Shown: positions 53,965 to 63,419, counted from the first letter of the stretch. The stretch is 64,000 nt of DNA from Rhizobium sp. BK251 (GCF_004345245.1 NZ_SLUQ01000009.1:124001-188000), one strand, 5' to 3'. The notes: generated by a model from the letters alone, not told the origin. A program made the numbers and translations.

Positions 53965-54519
53965 TCACTTCTGGTCGAAGCGAGGGAGGAAGAAACCGGT
54001 TTTCCGGCGATAAGCCTCGTATTCCGGCCCGAGCGGCGAAGCAGAGAAGTTCTTTTCCTCGTTCCTTGCGGCGGTCGCATAGACAACAACGAAGAACACC
54101 ACCGGCAGGATCGCCCATACGGACCAGGACGCTAGCGCCCAGCCCGACCAGAACATCAGATAGGACGTGTAGAAGGGGTGGCGGAGATATTTGTAGGGGC
54201 CGTCGCTGACGATGCTGTGCGGATGGGCAGGATCGAACGCGAAGCGCAGCCGCGCCTTGCGCGAAGCCGAAATCGCCCACCAGAAGAGGACGGCGGCGGC
54301 AATTTCGATCGCCAAGCCGACGACCTGCGTCCAGACCAGTTGCCCTTCGAACCATGTGAGATAGAGGAAGAAGACCGTTGTCAGGATGACGCCGGCCGAG
54401 ATGACCTTTGCCCCGATTTCCATCTTCGGCGAGGAGAAGTGGCCGCGCAGCGACCATGTGTAGAAGCCCACCACAAGCAGGCTCACGATCGAAACAGCCA
54501 GATCGAATGCAAAACTCAT
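53965..54519 (-). CDS. ICMT/PEMT-like membrane methyltransferase family protein
   Basis: A 184-aa inner-membrane protein with about five hydrophobic helices. The C-terminal motif SDGPYKYLRHPFYTSYLMFW and the later AARNEEKNF, then YEAYRRKTGFFLPRF, match the isoprenylcysteine carboxyl methyltransferase-like family, whose bacterial members usually have unknown substrates (some are lipid methyltransferases). ATG 54519 is chosen with GGGGACGGG upstream; a GTG 4 codons earlier is possible. It is convergent with the recombinase gene. Confidence 0.85.
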   Translation of the reverse strand: MSFAFDLAVSIVSLLVVGFYTWSLRGHFSSPKMEIGAKVISAGVILTTVFFLYLTWFEGQLVWTQVVGLAIEIAAAVLFWWAISASRKARLRFAFDPAHPHSIVSDGPYKYLRHPFYTSYLMFWSGWALASWSVWAILPVVFFVVVYATAARNEEKNFSASPLGPEYEAYRRKTGFFLPRFDQK

Positions 54520-54725
54520 TCCCGTCCCCACATTAAAAGCCTGCGGTCACCATCGCAATCGGCGAGAACCTAGCTGCGGATCCTTGCGATGACAACACGG
54601 TACACAACCGATGCGCTAGGATAATCCACCTGATTTCAGACGTTTAGCATTCGTTCACGATGGGCGTGCACGTTCCGTAGATTTTCTTGTGCGATTCTTT
54701 GACGAGAAACCGGGATTGACCGCCT

Positions 54726-55592
54726 ATGGATGGCACGTGCAGGACGATTGCGACGCGGTACGGAAACGTGCGCCTCGACGATTCCATGGGCGCCGGCTTT
54801 CCTCTCCTCATGGTTCATGGCTCCAGCTATTCGCGGCGTGTCTTTCGAAAGCAGATGGAGAGCCCGCTCGCCAGGCGCTGGCGCGTGATCGCAGTCGATC
54901 TTCTCGGCCACGGCGAATCCGATGACGCCAACGATCCCGACGCCTATGCGATCACCAGGCATGCCGAATGCCTGGAGGAAGTCACCGCCAAGCTCGGCCT
55001 ACGGCGCTTTGCCATGTTCGGCTGGTCGCTTGGAGGACATCTCGCGGTGGAGATGATGAGCCGCGAGAGCGGTATGGCCGGTCTCATGCTCTGTGGCGCG
55101 CCGCCAGTACCACTCGGCATGATCGGGATGCTGCGCGGATTTCATGCATCCTTCGATCTCCTGCTCGCATCGAAGCAGGTCTTTTCAGAACGCGACGCGG
55201 AGCGCTTCGAGTGGCTGACTTTCGGCAATGCCGGCGACCCCTCGTTCAAGCAGGCGATCATGCGTGCGGACGGGCGGGCCCGAAAGACCTTGTCGCAGAG
55301 CATGCTGCGAGGCGATGGTGCCGATCAGCGCCGCGTGATCGAGCGTGCCTCTGTCCCCGTCGCGTTGATCCACGGCTCGGAGGATCCGTTTGTGCGGCTG
55401 TCGTATCTGACGGGCCTGCACATTCCCGACCTCTTTCAGGACCAGGTCGAGATCGTGCAGGGCGCTGGTCATGCGCCTTTCTGGGAGCGGCCAGATATCT
55501 TCAATCGCTTCCTCGACGGCTTCATGGAAGACGTTGTGATGCATGAGGCCCGACACTGGAGTGCGGGCAAGCGCGCTTTGCCGCTGAGGTAG
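54726..55592 (+). CDS. Alpha/beta hydrolase
   Basis: A 288-aa alpha/beta-fold hydrolase with oxyanion-hole segment LLMVHGSSYS, nucleophile Ser in FGWSLGGH, acid in HGSEDPF and catalytic His in GAGHAPFW. The class covers esterases, lipases and C-C hydrolases; the substrate is unknown and there is no signal peptide. No strong ribosome binding site precedes ATG 54726, so a start at the in-frame ATG near 54786 is possible but would remove part of the first strand. It is convergent with the transporter gene at 55605. Confidence 0.87.
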   Translation: MDGTCRTIATRYGNVRLDDSMGAGFPLLMVHGSSYSRRVFRKQMESPLARRWRVIAVDLLGHGESDDANDPDAYAITRHAECLEEVTAKLGLRRFAMFGWSLGGHLAVEMMSRESGMAGLMLCGAPPVPLGMIGMLRGFHASFDLLLASKQVFSERDAERFEWLTFGNAGDPSFKQAIMRADGRARKTLSQSMLRGDGADQRRVIERASVPVALIHGSEDPFVRLSYLTGLHIPDLFQDQVEIVQGAGHAPFWERPDIFNRFLDGFMEDVVMHEARHWSAGKRALPLR

Positions 55593-55604
55593 TTGCTGGC
55601 AGCT

Positions 55605-56482
55605 CTATGCCTTCTGCGGCCTGGGCATCGCGCGGCCGCCGCGGAGGTCGATGAGCGTGTGCCAGAGCACGGTCGCGAAGATGATCGCACCGCCGACGAT
55701 CGTGGCCGTCGACGGCGTCTCTGAAAAGAACAGCCATACCCAGAAGGGGGTCAGGACGATCTCGAGCGTTCCGAGCAGTGCCGCTTCCGCCGGCGGCATT
55801 CGCCTTGCGCCTGCAAGAAACAGCACCAGCGCCAGCGCGAAATTCGTGGCTCCAAAGGCGGCAAGCACCAGCCAGTTATGAGCGTCGAGCGAGCCGACCG
55901 AACCAAAGGGCGCGAAAATCAGGAGGGTCAGGAATGCACTGGCGATCGTGGGCGCCAGCGTCGACATCGCCGGATCGAGCCGCGGCAGGACAATCACCAA
56001 CGCGAAGGATGCGGTCATGCCGAGCGCGAGCAAGTCACCGAGCGCCCCTCCCCCGCTCGCTGAAGAGGCGACGATGATCACCACGCCGAGGAAACAGGCG
56101 CCGCCCGCAAGCAGCGCGGCTGAACCCGCTCCTTCAGGAGTATCCAGCCGAAAAGCGCGGCGATGAAGGGCGCGGTTGCATAGATGATCGCAACATTGGC
56201 AACCGTGGTCGTATAGAGGGCACCGAGGAAGCAGGCTTGGCAGAATGTCTGGCAGGCCGTCATCACGAGGCCGGAAGGGCGCAGCACGGTGCGCCATTGG
56301 CGCCACGAGAAGCCACCCTCCAGGAAGAAGCTCGGTATGAGCAGGAACAGCCCGCCGAACAGCGACCGCCAGGCGATTGCCGTCCAGAGGTCCGTCGTCA
56401 GCAGGCGCGCATAGATGCCGCTCGCGCTCCAGGCAAGCGTTGCCAGGAGGACGAGGACAACACCTCTTTCATGCTCGTTCAT
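55605..56482 (-). pseudogene. EamA/DMT family transporter, frameshifted
   Basis: Two reading frames together give a full 10-helix drug/metabolite transporter. The first (from 56482) encodes the N-terminal EamA repeat up to FGWILLKERV; the second encodes the C-terminal repeat from about SAALLAGGACFLGVVIIV to the end at 55605. The frames must switch within roughly 56110-56135, at the usual junction between the two repeats. A one-base deletion (or two-base insertion) would explain it. The gene is divergent from a LysR regulator that probably controlled it. It may be a true recent pseudogene or a sequencing error. Confidence 0.8.
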
Positions 56483-56562
56483 GGAGGACGAACGGGCCGA
56501 TGTCTGGACGGTCATTGTGGGTCACGCGAGGAAAAAGGAACGCTTCCTGTGTGCTCCGATTA

Positions 56563-56591
56563 TTGACATCAGGCAAACGAATAGTAGCAAT
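56563..56591 (+). promoter_or_regulatory. Possible promoter of the lysR gene
   Basis: TTGACA (56563-56568) is followed at 17-base spacing by AGCAAT (56586-56591), a moderate -10, about 30 bases before the lysR start. The divergent gap is 139 bases, where LysR regulators usually bind, but no strong T-N11-A palindrome stands out. Confidence 0.35.
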
Positions 56592-56621
56592 GTCTGTCAT
56601 CTGTTTTTTTTGTGGCTCGAT

Positions 56622-57497
56622 ATGCGCGAACCGATCGAAAGCGACCTGCTCCGGACATTCCTGATGGTGGCGGAGACCGAGAATTTTTCGGCTGCTGCCG
56701 ATCGCATCGGACGCACGCAATCGGCCGTCAGCGCCCAGATCAGGCGGCTCGAGGATACGGTCGGCGAGCCGCTCTTCGTGCGCGGCGCCCGCGGCGTCGC
56801 CCTGACGCGGGCCGGAAACCAGCTCACCCCCTATGCCCGGCGGGTCATCGACCTGCTGAGCGAAGCAGCCGCGACCATCCGTTCCAAGCCGCTGGACGGT
56901 CCGGTGCGCATCGGCATTCCGGAAGAGTACAGCCAGACCGTCCTGCCTGCTGCGCTTGCTGCCTTTGCCGTTCGCCACCCGGCCGTCGAGGTGACGGTAT
57001 CCTGCGACTACACCGCCAACAACATCGCCGCGCTCGAGCGCGACGAGCTTGATCTCGCCGTCGTCTTCGATTGGGGCCGGCATACGACCGGCGAAGTTCT
57101 CTGCGTCGATCCGACCGTCTGGGTCACGTCGCTGGTGCACCGGCTGCACGAGGCCAACCCGTTGCCGATTGCGACCTATCGCGACTCGACGTGGTGCCGC
57201 GAATTCGCGTTGAAATCGCTGGAAAAGATCGGACGTACCTATCGCGTCGCCTTCATCGCCGACACGAGCTCGGGCCTGAAGAATGCGGTTTCGGCGGGCC
57301 TTGCCGTGACGACGCTGTCGCGCAGCAGCATTCCGCACGGCTGCCGGGAACTGACGGGCGATGACGGGTTTCCGCCGGTCGATTCCTCGCGCGTCGTCCT
57401 CAGGCGCAACCCTTACCATTCGAGCGAGGCGGTGGGCGAACTTGCGGAAATGATCCGCGAGGCCTTCAGGCCGGTTTCCGGCCAATGGCTTCCCTGA
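56622..57497 (+). CDS. LysR family transcriptional regulator
   Basis: A 291-aa LysR-type regulator. The N-terminal winged HTH is FLMVAETENFSAAADRIGRT followed by QSAVSAQIRRLE. A ligand-binding domain (from about 90, GPVRIGIPEEY) is of the periplasmic-binding-protein fold. ATG 56622 is chosen because the HTH begins within 10 residues; the longer open frame contains no homology. It faces the EamA transporter gene, the usual arrangement of a LysR regulator and the exporter it controls. Confidence 0.9.
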   Translation: MREPIESDLLRTFLMVAETENFSAAADRIGRTQSAVSAQIRRLEDTVGEPLFVRGARGVALTRAGNQLTPYARRVIDLLSEAAATIRSKPLDGPVRIGIPEEYSQTVLPAALAAFAVRHPAVEVTVSCDYTANNIAALERDELDLAVVFDWGRHTTGEVLCVDPTVWVTSLVHRLHEANPLPIATYRDSTWCREFALKSLEKIGRTYRVAFIADTSSGLKNAVSAGLAVTTLSRSSIPHGCRELTGDDGFPPVDSSRVVLRRNPYHSSEAVGELAEMIREAFRPVSGQWLP

Positions 57498-57633
57498 GCG
57501 GATGCGTTTTGTCGCATTGCACCAAAGAATTGCCGAATTGGGGCCGAACGCGGCTGGCATATCGGCTGGATTCCGATATTGTTTCACTAGACTCCAAAAA
57601 TGCAAAGCATCGATACCGGCATTATTCCGTAAT

Positions 57634-57650
57634 GCCCTCCAAAGGAGGGC
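57634..57650. repeat. Hairpin with AAA loop, copy 1
   Basis: GCCCTCC-AAA-GGAGGGC is a perfect 7-bp inverted repeat. It lies at the upstream edge of the probable pseudogene remnant. Not followed by a T-run, so not a typical terminator. Confidence 0.55.
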
Positions 57651-57845
57651 AGGCGGATATTGCTGACCGGTGTCGCCGGGCGACCTGCGACGAGACGGTT
57701 TGGATTCGTCGTCATTGGCCGGCATACCCTAGTTGCCAGCTTGCGGTGAGAGGCAAGGACACTCGATACCGCTGTCGCTGCGACGGCAGAATATGTCGTT
57801 GAGGATGCCGCACAGGTGGACGATCTAGACATTAATCCGTTGATG
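57645..57845 (+). pseudogene. Degraded acyl-CoA synthetase C-terminal remnant (probable)
   Basis: In frame 3 the translation reads EGRRILLTGVAGRPATRRFG, then about 16 residues, an in-frame TGA at 57747-57749, then TAEYVVEDAAQVDDLDINPL at 57822-57845. The LLTGVAGRP and LDINPLM parts resemble the end of the ATP-grasp domain of acetate-CoA ligase/acyl-CoA synthetase proteins (LLEGVRGRP ... ELDINPL). The spacing is close to that expected. There is no upstream start and the stop breaks the frame, so it is a remnant. Identification rests on short motifs and is tentative. Confidence 0.45.
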
Positions 57846-57867
57846 CCCTTCCTGAAACGTTGGTTTC

Positions 57868-57884
57868 ATCCGGGAAACCCGGAT
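57868..57884. repeat. Hairpin with AAA loop, copy 2
   Basis: ATCCGGG-AAA-CCCGGAT is a perfect 7-bp inverted repeat with the same loop as the hairpin at 57634 but a different stem. It lies just after the remnant described at 57645. Function unknown. Confidence 0.5.
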
Positions 57885-58222
57885 AGGCATAAAAGATTGC
57901 AAGGTTGGGCGGCGTTATCCGGCGCCCTAGCGAAGAACGAAATCCGAAACTGAAACTCGAGCCTTCACGCTGCCACGAACAAAACGATCAAACGGCAGGT
58001 GATGACGCTGAGGGCTTCTGTTTGAAGACGAGCCGACAGGCATAGGAACAAGATTTCGCCGAAAGGCGGGAGATTCTGAGGAAAGGTGGCGACTGGGCGG
58101 CAGCAACCGCAGCATCTTCCCGCATGATCGCGGGCATCGACGTCAACGGCGGAAGAGGAAACCGCCGCAGCGAAGGGTGTCCGGGAGTTCTCTCAACGCA
58201 GCAAAGAAGAAGGAACAGGGGA

Positions 58223-59812
58223 ATGAAAGACTACACGAATTATCTCGCGAGCCGCGTCACGTCAGGCGGCATGAGCCGCCGCGAGTTCATGGGACGCGCG
58301 GTGGCGGCCGGCCTCACCTTGACGGCCGCAAGCCATCTCTTCGCCGAGAGCGCCAAGGCGCAGGAACCCAAGCGCGGCGGCCATTTGAAGCTCGGTCTGG
58401 AAGGCGGTTCCGCCACCGATTCCAACGACCCGGCGAAATTCCTTTCTCAGGTGATGTTCTGTATAGGTCGCTGCTGGGGCGACATGCTCGTCGAATCCGA
58501 TCCGCTGACCGGCGCAGCTGTCCCCGCACTCGCCGAGTCCTGGGCGCCTTCCGCCGACGCTGCGACCTGGACCTTCAAGATCCGCAAGGGCGTCAAGTTC
58601 CACGACGGCAAGGACCTGACGATCGTCGACGTCGTTGAAACGCTCAAGCGCCACACGGACGAGAAGTCGGAATCCGGCGCGCTCGGCGTCATGAAATCGA
58701 TCAAGTCGATCGCGGCCGACGGCGACGACCTCGTTCTCACTCTCAGCGAAGGCAATGCCGACCTGCCGCTGCTGCTTTCCGACTACCACCTCGTCATCCA
58801 GCCAAACGGCGGCGTCGACAATCCGACTGCCGGCATCGGAACCGGGCCCTACAAGCTGACGAGCTTCGAGCCGGGCGTGCGCGCGACCTTCGAGAAGAAT
58901 GCCGATGACTGGCGCAGCGACCGCGGCTTCGTCGATTCCGTCGAACTCATCAACATGAACGATGCGACCGCTCGCATCGCGGCGCTCTCCTCGGGCCAGG
59001 TGCACTACATCAACCGCGTCGATCCCAAGACGGTTGACCTCCTGAAGCGTGCGCCGACCGTTGAAATCCTCTCGACCTCGGGCCGCGGCCACTACGTCTT
59101 CATCATGCATTGCGACACCGCACCGTTCGACAACAACGACCTGCGGCTTGCGCTGAAATATGCGATGGACCGCGAGACCATGGTCGAGAAGATTCTCGGT
59201 GGCTACGGCAAGGTCGGCAACGACTTCCCGATCAACAGCACCTACGCCCTGTTCCCCGAAGGCATCGAGCAGCGCACCTACGATCCGGACAAGGCCGCCT
59301 TCCACTACAAGAAGTCGGGCCATAGCGGTTCCGTCCTGCTGCGCACCTCGGAGGTCGCCTTCCCCGGCGGCGTCGACGCAGCCGTGCTCTATCAGGAGAG
59401 CGCCAAGAAGGCTGGCATCGAGATCGAGGTCAAGCGCGAACCGGGCGACGGCTACTGGTCGAACGTGTGGAACGTGCAGCCCTTCTCGACCTCGTATTGG
59501 GGCGGGCGTCCGACGCAGGACCAGATGTATTCGACCGCTTACCTCTCGACCGCGGACTGGAACGACACCCGCTTCAAGCGACCGGATTTCGACAAGCTGC
59601 TTCTCGAGGCCCGCTCGGAGCTCGACGAGGCGAAGCGCAAGGAAATGTACCGGGATATGGCCATGATGGTGCGTGATGAGGGCGGCCTCATCCTGCCCAT
59701 GTTCAACGACTTCGTGAACGCCTGCAGCAAGCAGGTCAAAGGCTATGTTCACGACATCGGCAACGACATGTCGAACGGATACGTGGCGACGCGCGTCTGG
59801 CTGGATACCTGA
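58223..59812 (+). CDS. Peptide/opine-type ABC transporter substrate-binding protein (SBP_bac_5), system D, Tat-exported
   Basis: A 529-aa periplasmic binding protein of the dipeptide/oligopeptide (SBP_bac_5) group. The N-terminus has SRREFMGRAVAAGLTLTAA, a twin-arginine signal, with cleavage near AKAQ. The mature protein shows GGHLKLGLEGGSATDSNDPA, then WTFKIRKGVKFHDGKDLT, the family signature near residue 130, and the C-terminal domain with YSTAYLSTADWND. ATG 58223 follows GGGGA; the longer open frame starts with a Gly/Arg-rich stretch. Ligands of this group range from peptides to opines and oligosaccharides. A hairpin follows, then permeases and the fused ATPase. Confidence 0.92.
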   Translation: MKDYTNYLASRVTSGGMSRREFMGRAVAAGLTLTAASHLFAESAKAQEPKRGGHLKLGLEGGSATDSNDPAKFLSQVMFCIGRCWGDMLVESDPLTGAAVPALAESWAPSADAATWTFKIRKGVKFHDGKDLTIVDVVETLKRHTDEKSESGALGVMKSIKSIAADGDDLVLTLSEGNADLPLLLSDYHLVIQPNGGVDNPTAGIGTGPYKLTSFEPGVRATFEKNADDWRSDRGFVDSVELINMNDATARIAALSSGQVHYINRVDPKTVDLLKRAPTVEILSTSGRGHYVFIMHCDTAPFDNNDLRLALKYAMDRETMVEKILGGYGKVGNDFPINSTYALFPEGIEQRTYDPDKAAFHYKKSGHSGSVLLRTSEVAFPGGVDAAVLYQESAKKAGIEIEVKREPGDGYWSNVWNVQPFSTSYWGGRPTQDQMYSTAYLSTADWNDTRFKRPDFDKLLLEARSELDEAKRKEMYRDMAMMVRDEGGLILPMFNDFVNACSKQVKGYVHDIGNDMSNGYVATRVWLDT

Positions 59813-59853
59813 TCGGCGAAGGGGCGGAATGCTCCCAATCTCCAACGGAACCG

Positions 59854-59879
59854 GGACCGCGGGTCAAACCCCGCGGTCC
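59854..59879 (+). terminator. Intercistronic hairpin after the system D binding-protein gene
   Basis: GGACCGCGGG and CCCGCGGTCC form a perfect 10-bp stem with a 6-base loop, between the binding-protein stop and the first permease start. No U-tract follows. It is the third such hairpin in the window placed immediately after a binding-protein gene. Confidence 0.6.
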
Positions 59880-59908
59880 TCCCGACGTTTCAGCGCGAGA
59901 CCTTCGTC

Positions 59909-60916
59909 ATGTCCAATTCCCCATCGGGCGCGGTCCTGCCCGGCCTGAAGTTCAGACAGCGCTTTCCACTGCTTGCCCTCATCCTGGAGCGCTTCACGCT
60001 CAGCATCGTCTTGCTGTTTGCAGTGTCGATCCTCATTTTCGGCGGTCTGGAAGCCTTGCCGGGCGACTTCGCGACCACCTATCTCGGCCAGTCTGCAACC
60101 CCGCAGGCAGTCGCCAACATCCGCCAGGAACTTGGTCTCAATCGGCCGATCACGACGCGTTACGTCGAGTGGCTCGGCAATGCCGTGCAGGGCGATTTCG
60201 GCACTTCCTGGGCGAGCAAGCAGTCGGTCAGCGAGCAGATCGGCAAGCGTCTCGGCAATTCTCTCTTCCTGGCGGGCTTTGCCGCGCTGATCTCGGTGCC
60301 GCTTGCCGTCGGCCTCGGCATGATCGCGGTCCACTTCCGCGACCGGCTGCCCGACAAGATCATCAACGTGATCTCGCTTGCGGCGATCTCGCTGCCTGAA
60401 TTCTTCATTGGCTACCTCCTCATCCTGTTCTTCGCCGTCGACTTCGGCATCGCGACCTTCCCCGCGACCGTCTACGACAGCATGGGCTTTGTCGATCGGC
60501 TGAAGGCGATCGCGCTGCCGACCGCTACGCTTGTGCTGGTGGTGCTTGCGCACATGATGCGCATGACGCGTGCGGCAATCCTCTCCGTCATGTCTTCGGC
60601 CTATATGGAGACGGCGGAACTCAAGGGGCTCGGTGCTTTCCGCTCGATCGTCAAGCACGCGGCGCCCAATGCGCTCGCACCGATCATCAACGTTGTGGCA
60701 CTGAACCTTGCCTATCTCGTCGTCGGTGTCGTCGTGGTCGAAGTCGTCTTCGTCTATCCGGGCATGGGCCAGTACATGGTGGATGCCGTGACCGTCCGCG
60801 ACATGCCCGTCGTGCAGGCCTGCGGGCTGATCTTCGCCGCCGTCTACATCTTCCTGAACATGCTGGCCGACATCCTCGCGATCGTCGCCAATCCGCGATT
60901 GAGGCATCCGCGATGA
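59909..60916 (+). CDS. ABC transporter permease, system D (DppB-type)
   Basis: A 335-aa inner-membrane permease. Family features include the N-terminal FTLSIVLLFAVSILIFGGLE helix, the LPGDFATTYLG and QELGLNRPITTRYVEWLGN segments of DppB-like proteins, and a C-terminal loop ETAELKGLGAFRSIVKHAAP matching the EAA motif. It forms the channel with the DppC-type protein encoded directly downstream, whose start overlaps its stop (ATGA). Confidence 0.92.
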   Translation: MSNSPSGAVLPGLKFRQRFPLLALILERFTLSIVLLFAVSILIFGGLEALPGDFATTYLGQSATPQAVANIRQELGLNRPITTRYVEWLGNAVQGDFGTSWASKQSVSEQIGKRLGNSLFLAGFAALISVPLAVGLGMIAVHFRDRLPDKIINVISLAAISLPEFFIGYLLILFFAVDFGIATFPATVYDSMGFVDRLKAIALPTATLVLVVLAHMMRMTRAAILSVMSSAYMETAELKGLGAFRSIVKHAAPNALAPIINVVALNLAYLVVGVVVVEVVFVYPGMGQYMVDAVTVRDMPVVQACGLIFAAVYIFLNMLADILAIVANPRLRHPR

Positions 60917-61740
60917 GAGTGCGCGACATCCCCATAACAGCCTGGGTCGGCATGATCGGCATCGCCGTGGCCTTCTTTTGCGCCATCTTCGCGTCCTTTA
61001 TCGCGCCCTATGGCGAGACCGAGGTGGTCGGCAGCGTCTGGCAGGTGGCCGACGCCAAGTATTTCTTCGGTCTGGACAATCTTGGCCGCGATATCCTTTC
61101 GCGGCTGATATATGGCGCCCGCACGACGCTGTTCGTGGCGCTTGCCGCAACGATCATTTCCTTTTCGCTCGGCATCATCCTCAGCTTCACGGCGGCCGTC
61201 TCCCGCGGCCTGATCGATACCGTCTTCTCCCGCTTCAACGATCTGATGATGTCGATCCCGACACTGATCTTCGCGCTCGTGGTTCTTGCGGTCCTGCCGC
61301 AGAACCTGACGGTGCTGATCCTCGTGATGGCGGTGCTCGATTCCACGCGCGTCTATCGTCTCGGCCGCGCCGTCGCGCTCGACGTTGCGGTGATGGAATT
61401 CGTGGAGGCGGCAAAGCTGCGCGGCGAAGGGAAGATCTGGATCATTTTCCGTGAGATTTTGCCGAACACGCTCTCCCCGCTCCTTGCCGAGTTCGGTTTG
61501 CGTTTCGCCTTCTCCATCCTCTTCCTCTCCACGCTCTCCTTTCTCGGCCTCGGCATCCAGCCGCCGGCTGCGGATTGGGGCGGCATGGTCAAGGACAACA
61601 AGGACGGCATCATCTTCGGCATTCCCGCCGCCCTCGTGCCCGGCACCGCCATCGCGGTCTTGGCCATCTGCGTCAACCTGGTAGTCGATTGGCTGCTCAA
61701 ACGTACTTCCAGCTTGAAAGGAGGGCGCGGCGATGCCTGA
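60913..61740 (+). CDS. ABC transporter permease, system D (DppC-type)
   Basis: A 275-aa inner-membrane permease with five to six helices. Recognisable parts are FFGLDNLGRDILSRLIYGAR, typical of DppC, the EAA-loop EFVEAAKLRGEGKIWIIFRE, and LSFLGLGIQPPAADWGGMV near the C-terminus. It overlaps the DppB-type gene by four bases and the ATPase gene by eight, so the operon is translationally coupled. Confidence 0.93.
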   Translation: MRVRDIPITAWVGMIGIAVAFFCAIFASFIAPYGETEVVGSVWQVADAKYFFGLDNLGRDILSRLIYGARTTLFVALAATIISFSLGIILSFTAAVSRGLIDTVFSRFNDLMMSIPTLIFALVVLAVLPQNLTVLILVMAVLDSTRVYRLGRAVALDVAVMEFVEAAKLRGEGKIWIIFREILPNTLSPLLAEFGLRFAFSILFLSTLSFLGLGIQPPAADWGGMVKDNKDGIIFGIPAALVPGTAIAVLAICVNLVVDWLLKRTSSLKGGRGDA

Positions 61741-63364
61741 GCTTCTTTCCGTTCGAAATCTGAAGATCGAGGCGACCAGCTATCCGCCGGGCGAGCCGCC
61801 GAAGCGGGTGACGATCGTCAACAGCGTCTCCTTCGATCTGCAGAAGGGCAAGGTTCTCGGGCTGATCGGCGAATCTGGCGCGGGCAAATCCACGATCGGG
61901 CTCGCCGCCCTCGCCTATGGCCGCGGCGGGGCGGAGATCACTGGGGGCGAAGTGCTTCTCGATGGCGAAAACATCCTTGCCCTGGGCAAGGGCGGCATTC
62001 GCCAGGTCCGCGGCGCGCGCGTCTGCTATGTCGCGCAGTCGGCCGCGGCGGCTTTCAATCCGGCGCACCGACTCGGTGACCAGGTGATCGAAGCCTCCGT
62101 GAAACATGGGTTGATGACGAAGGAAGAGGCGCGTAAGCGCGCACTCTACCTCTTTCAAGTGCTCGGCCTGCCCCACCCCGAAACCTTCGGGGATCGTTTC
62201 CCGCATCAGGTTTCCGGCGGGCAGTTGCAGCGGGCGATGACGGCCATGGCGCTCTGCTCGAATCCCGAGCTCATCGTTTTTGACGAACCGACGACCGCGC
62301 TCGACGTGACCACGCAGATCGACGTCCTCGCCGCGATCAAGCACGCGATCGAGGAGACACACACCGCGGCGCTCTACATCACCCATGACCTCGCCGTCGT
62401 TGCCCAGATCTCTGATGATATCATCGTGCTGCGCCACGGCAGGCAGGTGGAGTATGGCAGCGTGCGCCAGATCATCGAGGAACCGCGGGAGGATTACACG
62501 CGTGCGCTCGTCAACGTGCGCCAGACTGCCCGCGAGGAAGCGCGCGACCAGTCCGACACGCTCCTGAAAGTGGAGAATATCAGCGCCGAATATTCGAACG
62601 GCTTCAAGGTGTTGCACGACGTGTCGCTGCACGTCCCGAGAGGCCAGACGCTTGCGGTGGTGGGCGAGTCCGGTTCCGGCAAGTCGACGCTTGCCCGCGT
62701 CATAACCGGCCTTCTTCCGCCGAGCGCGGGCCAGATTTCCTTCGCGGGCAAGCCGCTGACGCCGGACCTCAAGCGCCGGCCTCACGAGGACCTGCGGCGC
62801 ATACAGCTCATCTACCAGATGGCCGACACGGCAATGAACCCGCGCCAGACGGTTCGCGACATCATCGGCCGGCCACTGACCTTCTACTATGGCCTGCGGG
62901 GCGCGGAGAAGACGGCGCGCGTCAAGGAGCTGCTTGAACATATCGAAATGGGCAACGGCTTCGTCGACCGATATCCCGCCGAACTTTCCGGCGGCCAGAA
63001 GCAGCGCGTTGCGATTGCCCGGGCCCTCGCCGCGCGCCCGGAAATCATTCTCTGTGACGAGCCCACTTCGGCGCTCGATCCGCTGGTCGCCGAAGGCATC
63101 CTGAAGCTATTGCTCAGGCTGCAGGAGGAATCTCAGCTCTCCTACATCTTCATCACCCATGACATCGCCATCGTGCGGGCGATCGCCGATAGCGTCGCCG
63201 TCATGCATCGTGGCCAGCTTGTTCGCTTCGGGCCCAAGTCGAAGGTGCTCTCGCCCCCCTTCGACGATTACACCGACCTTCTCCTGAAATCGGTGCCCGA
63301 GATGGAGATCGGCTGGCTGGAACGCGTGCTGATGACACGTCGGATGGAGAGCGCCGGCAATTGA
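61733..63364 (+). CDS. Fused dipeptide-type ABC transporter ATP-binding protein (DppD-DppF fusion), system D
   Basis: A 543-aa protein with two complete ATPase domains in one chain. Domain 1 has Walker [10 protein letters not shown], signature VSGGQLQR and Walker [16 protein letters not shown]; domain 2 has Walker [10 protein letters not shown], signature LSGGQKQR and Walker [15 protein letters not shown]. This replaces the usual separate DppD and DppF subunits. Fused forms are common in Rhizobiales. It powers the DppB/DppC-type permeases. It is the last gene of the operon; the toxin-antitoxin pair begins 55 bases later. Confidence 0.93.
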   Translation: MPELLSVRNLKIEATSYPPGEPPKRVTIVNSVSFDLQKGKVLGLIGESGAGKSTIGLAALAYGRGGAEITGGEVLLDGENILALGKGGIRQVRGARVCYVAQSAAAAFNPAHRLGDQVIEASVKHGLMTKEEARKRALYLFQVLGLPHPETFGDRFPHQVSGGQLQRAMTAMALCSNPELIVFDEPTTALDVTTQIDVLAAIKHAIEETHTAALYITHDLAVVAQISDDIIVLRHGRQVEYGSVRQIIEEPREDYTRALVNVRQTAREEARDQSDTLLKVENISAEYSNGFKVLHDVSLHVPRGQTLAVVGESGSGKSTLARVITGLLPPSAGQISFAGKPLTPDLKRRPHEDLRRIQLIYQMADTAMNPRQTVRDIIGRPLTFYYGLRGAEKTARVKELLEHIEMGNGFVDRYPAELSGGQKQRVAIARALAARPEIILCDEPTSALDPLVAEGILKLLLRLQEESQLSYIFITHDIAIVRAIADSVAVMHRGQLVRFGPKSKVLSPPFDDYTDLLLKSVPEMEIGWLERVLMTRRMESAGN

Positions 63365-63389
63365 CGAAGCTGCGTTTGAGCACCATATT

Positions 63390-63406
63390 GTGACTACTGT
63401 AGTCAC
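63390..63406 (+). promoter_or_regulatory. Palindrome upstream of the antitoxin gene, probable autoregulatory operator
   Basis: GTGACTAC-T-GTAGTCAC is a perfect 8-bp inverted repeat with a one-base centre, 13 bases before the antitoxin ATG. Phd/YefM and VapB antitoxins commonly bind such palindromes at their own promoter, so this is the likely autorepression site. Confidence 0.65.
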
Positions 63407-63419
63407 GGGACTGAAGGAC

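Larger units (their letters stand above)
57498..58222. other. Gene-poor stretch upstream of system D
   Basis: This 725-base stretch holds no intact gene that I can support. It contains two perfect hairpins with AAA loops, a probable degraded acyl-CoA synthetase C-terminus, and about 170 bases before the system D start with no recognisable domain. GGGGA lies directly upstream of the binding-protein ATG at 58223. A promoter for system D must lie near its 3' end but no clear -35/-10 pair was seen. Confidence 0.5.
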
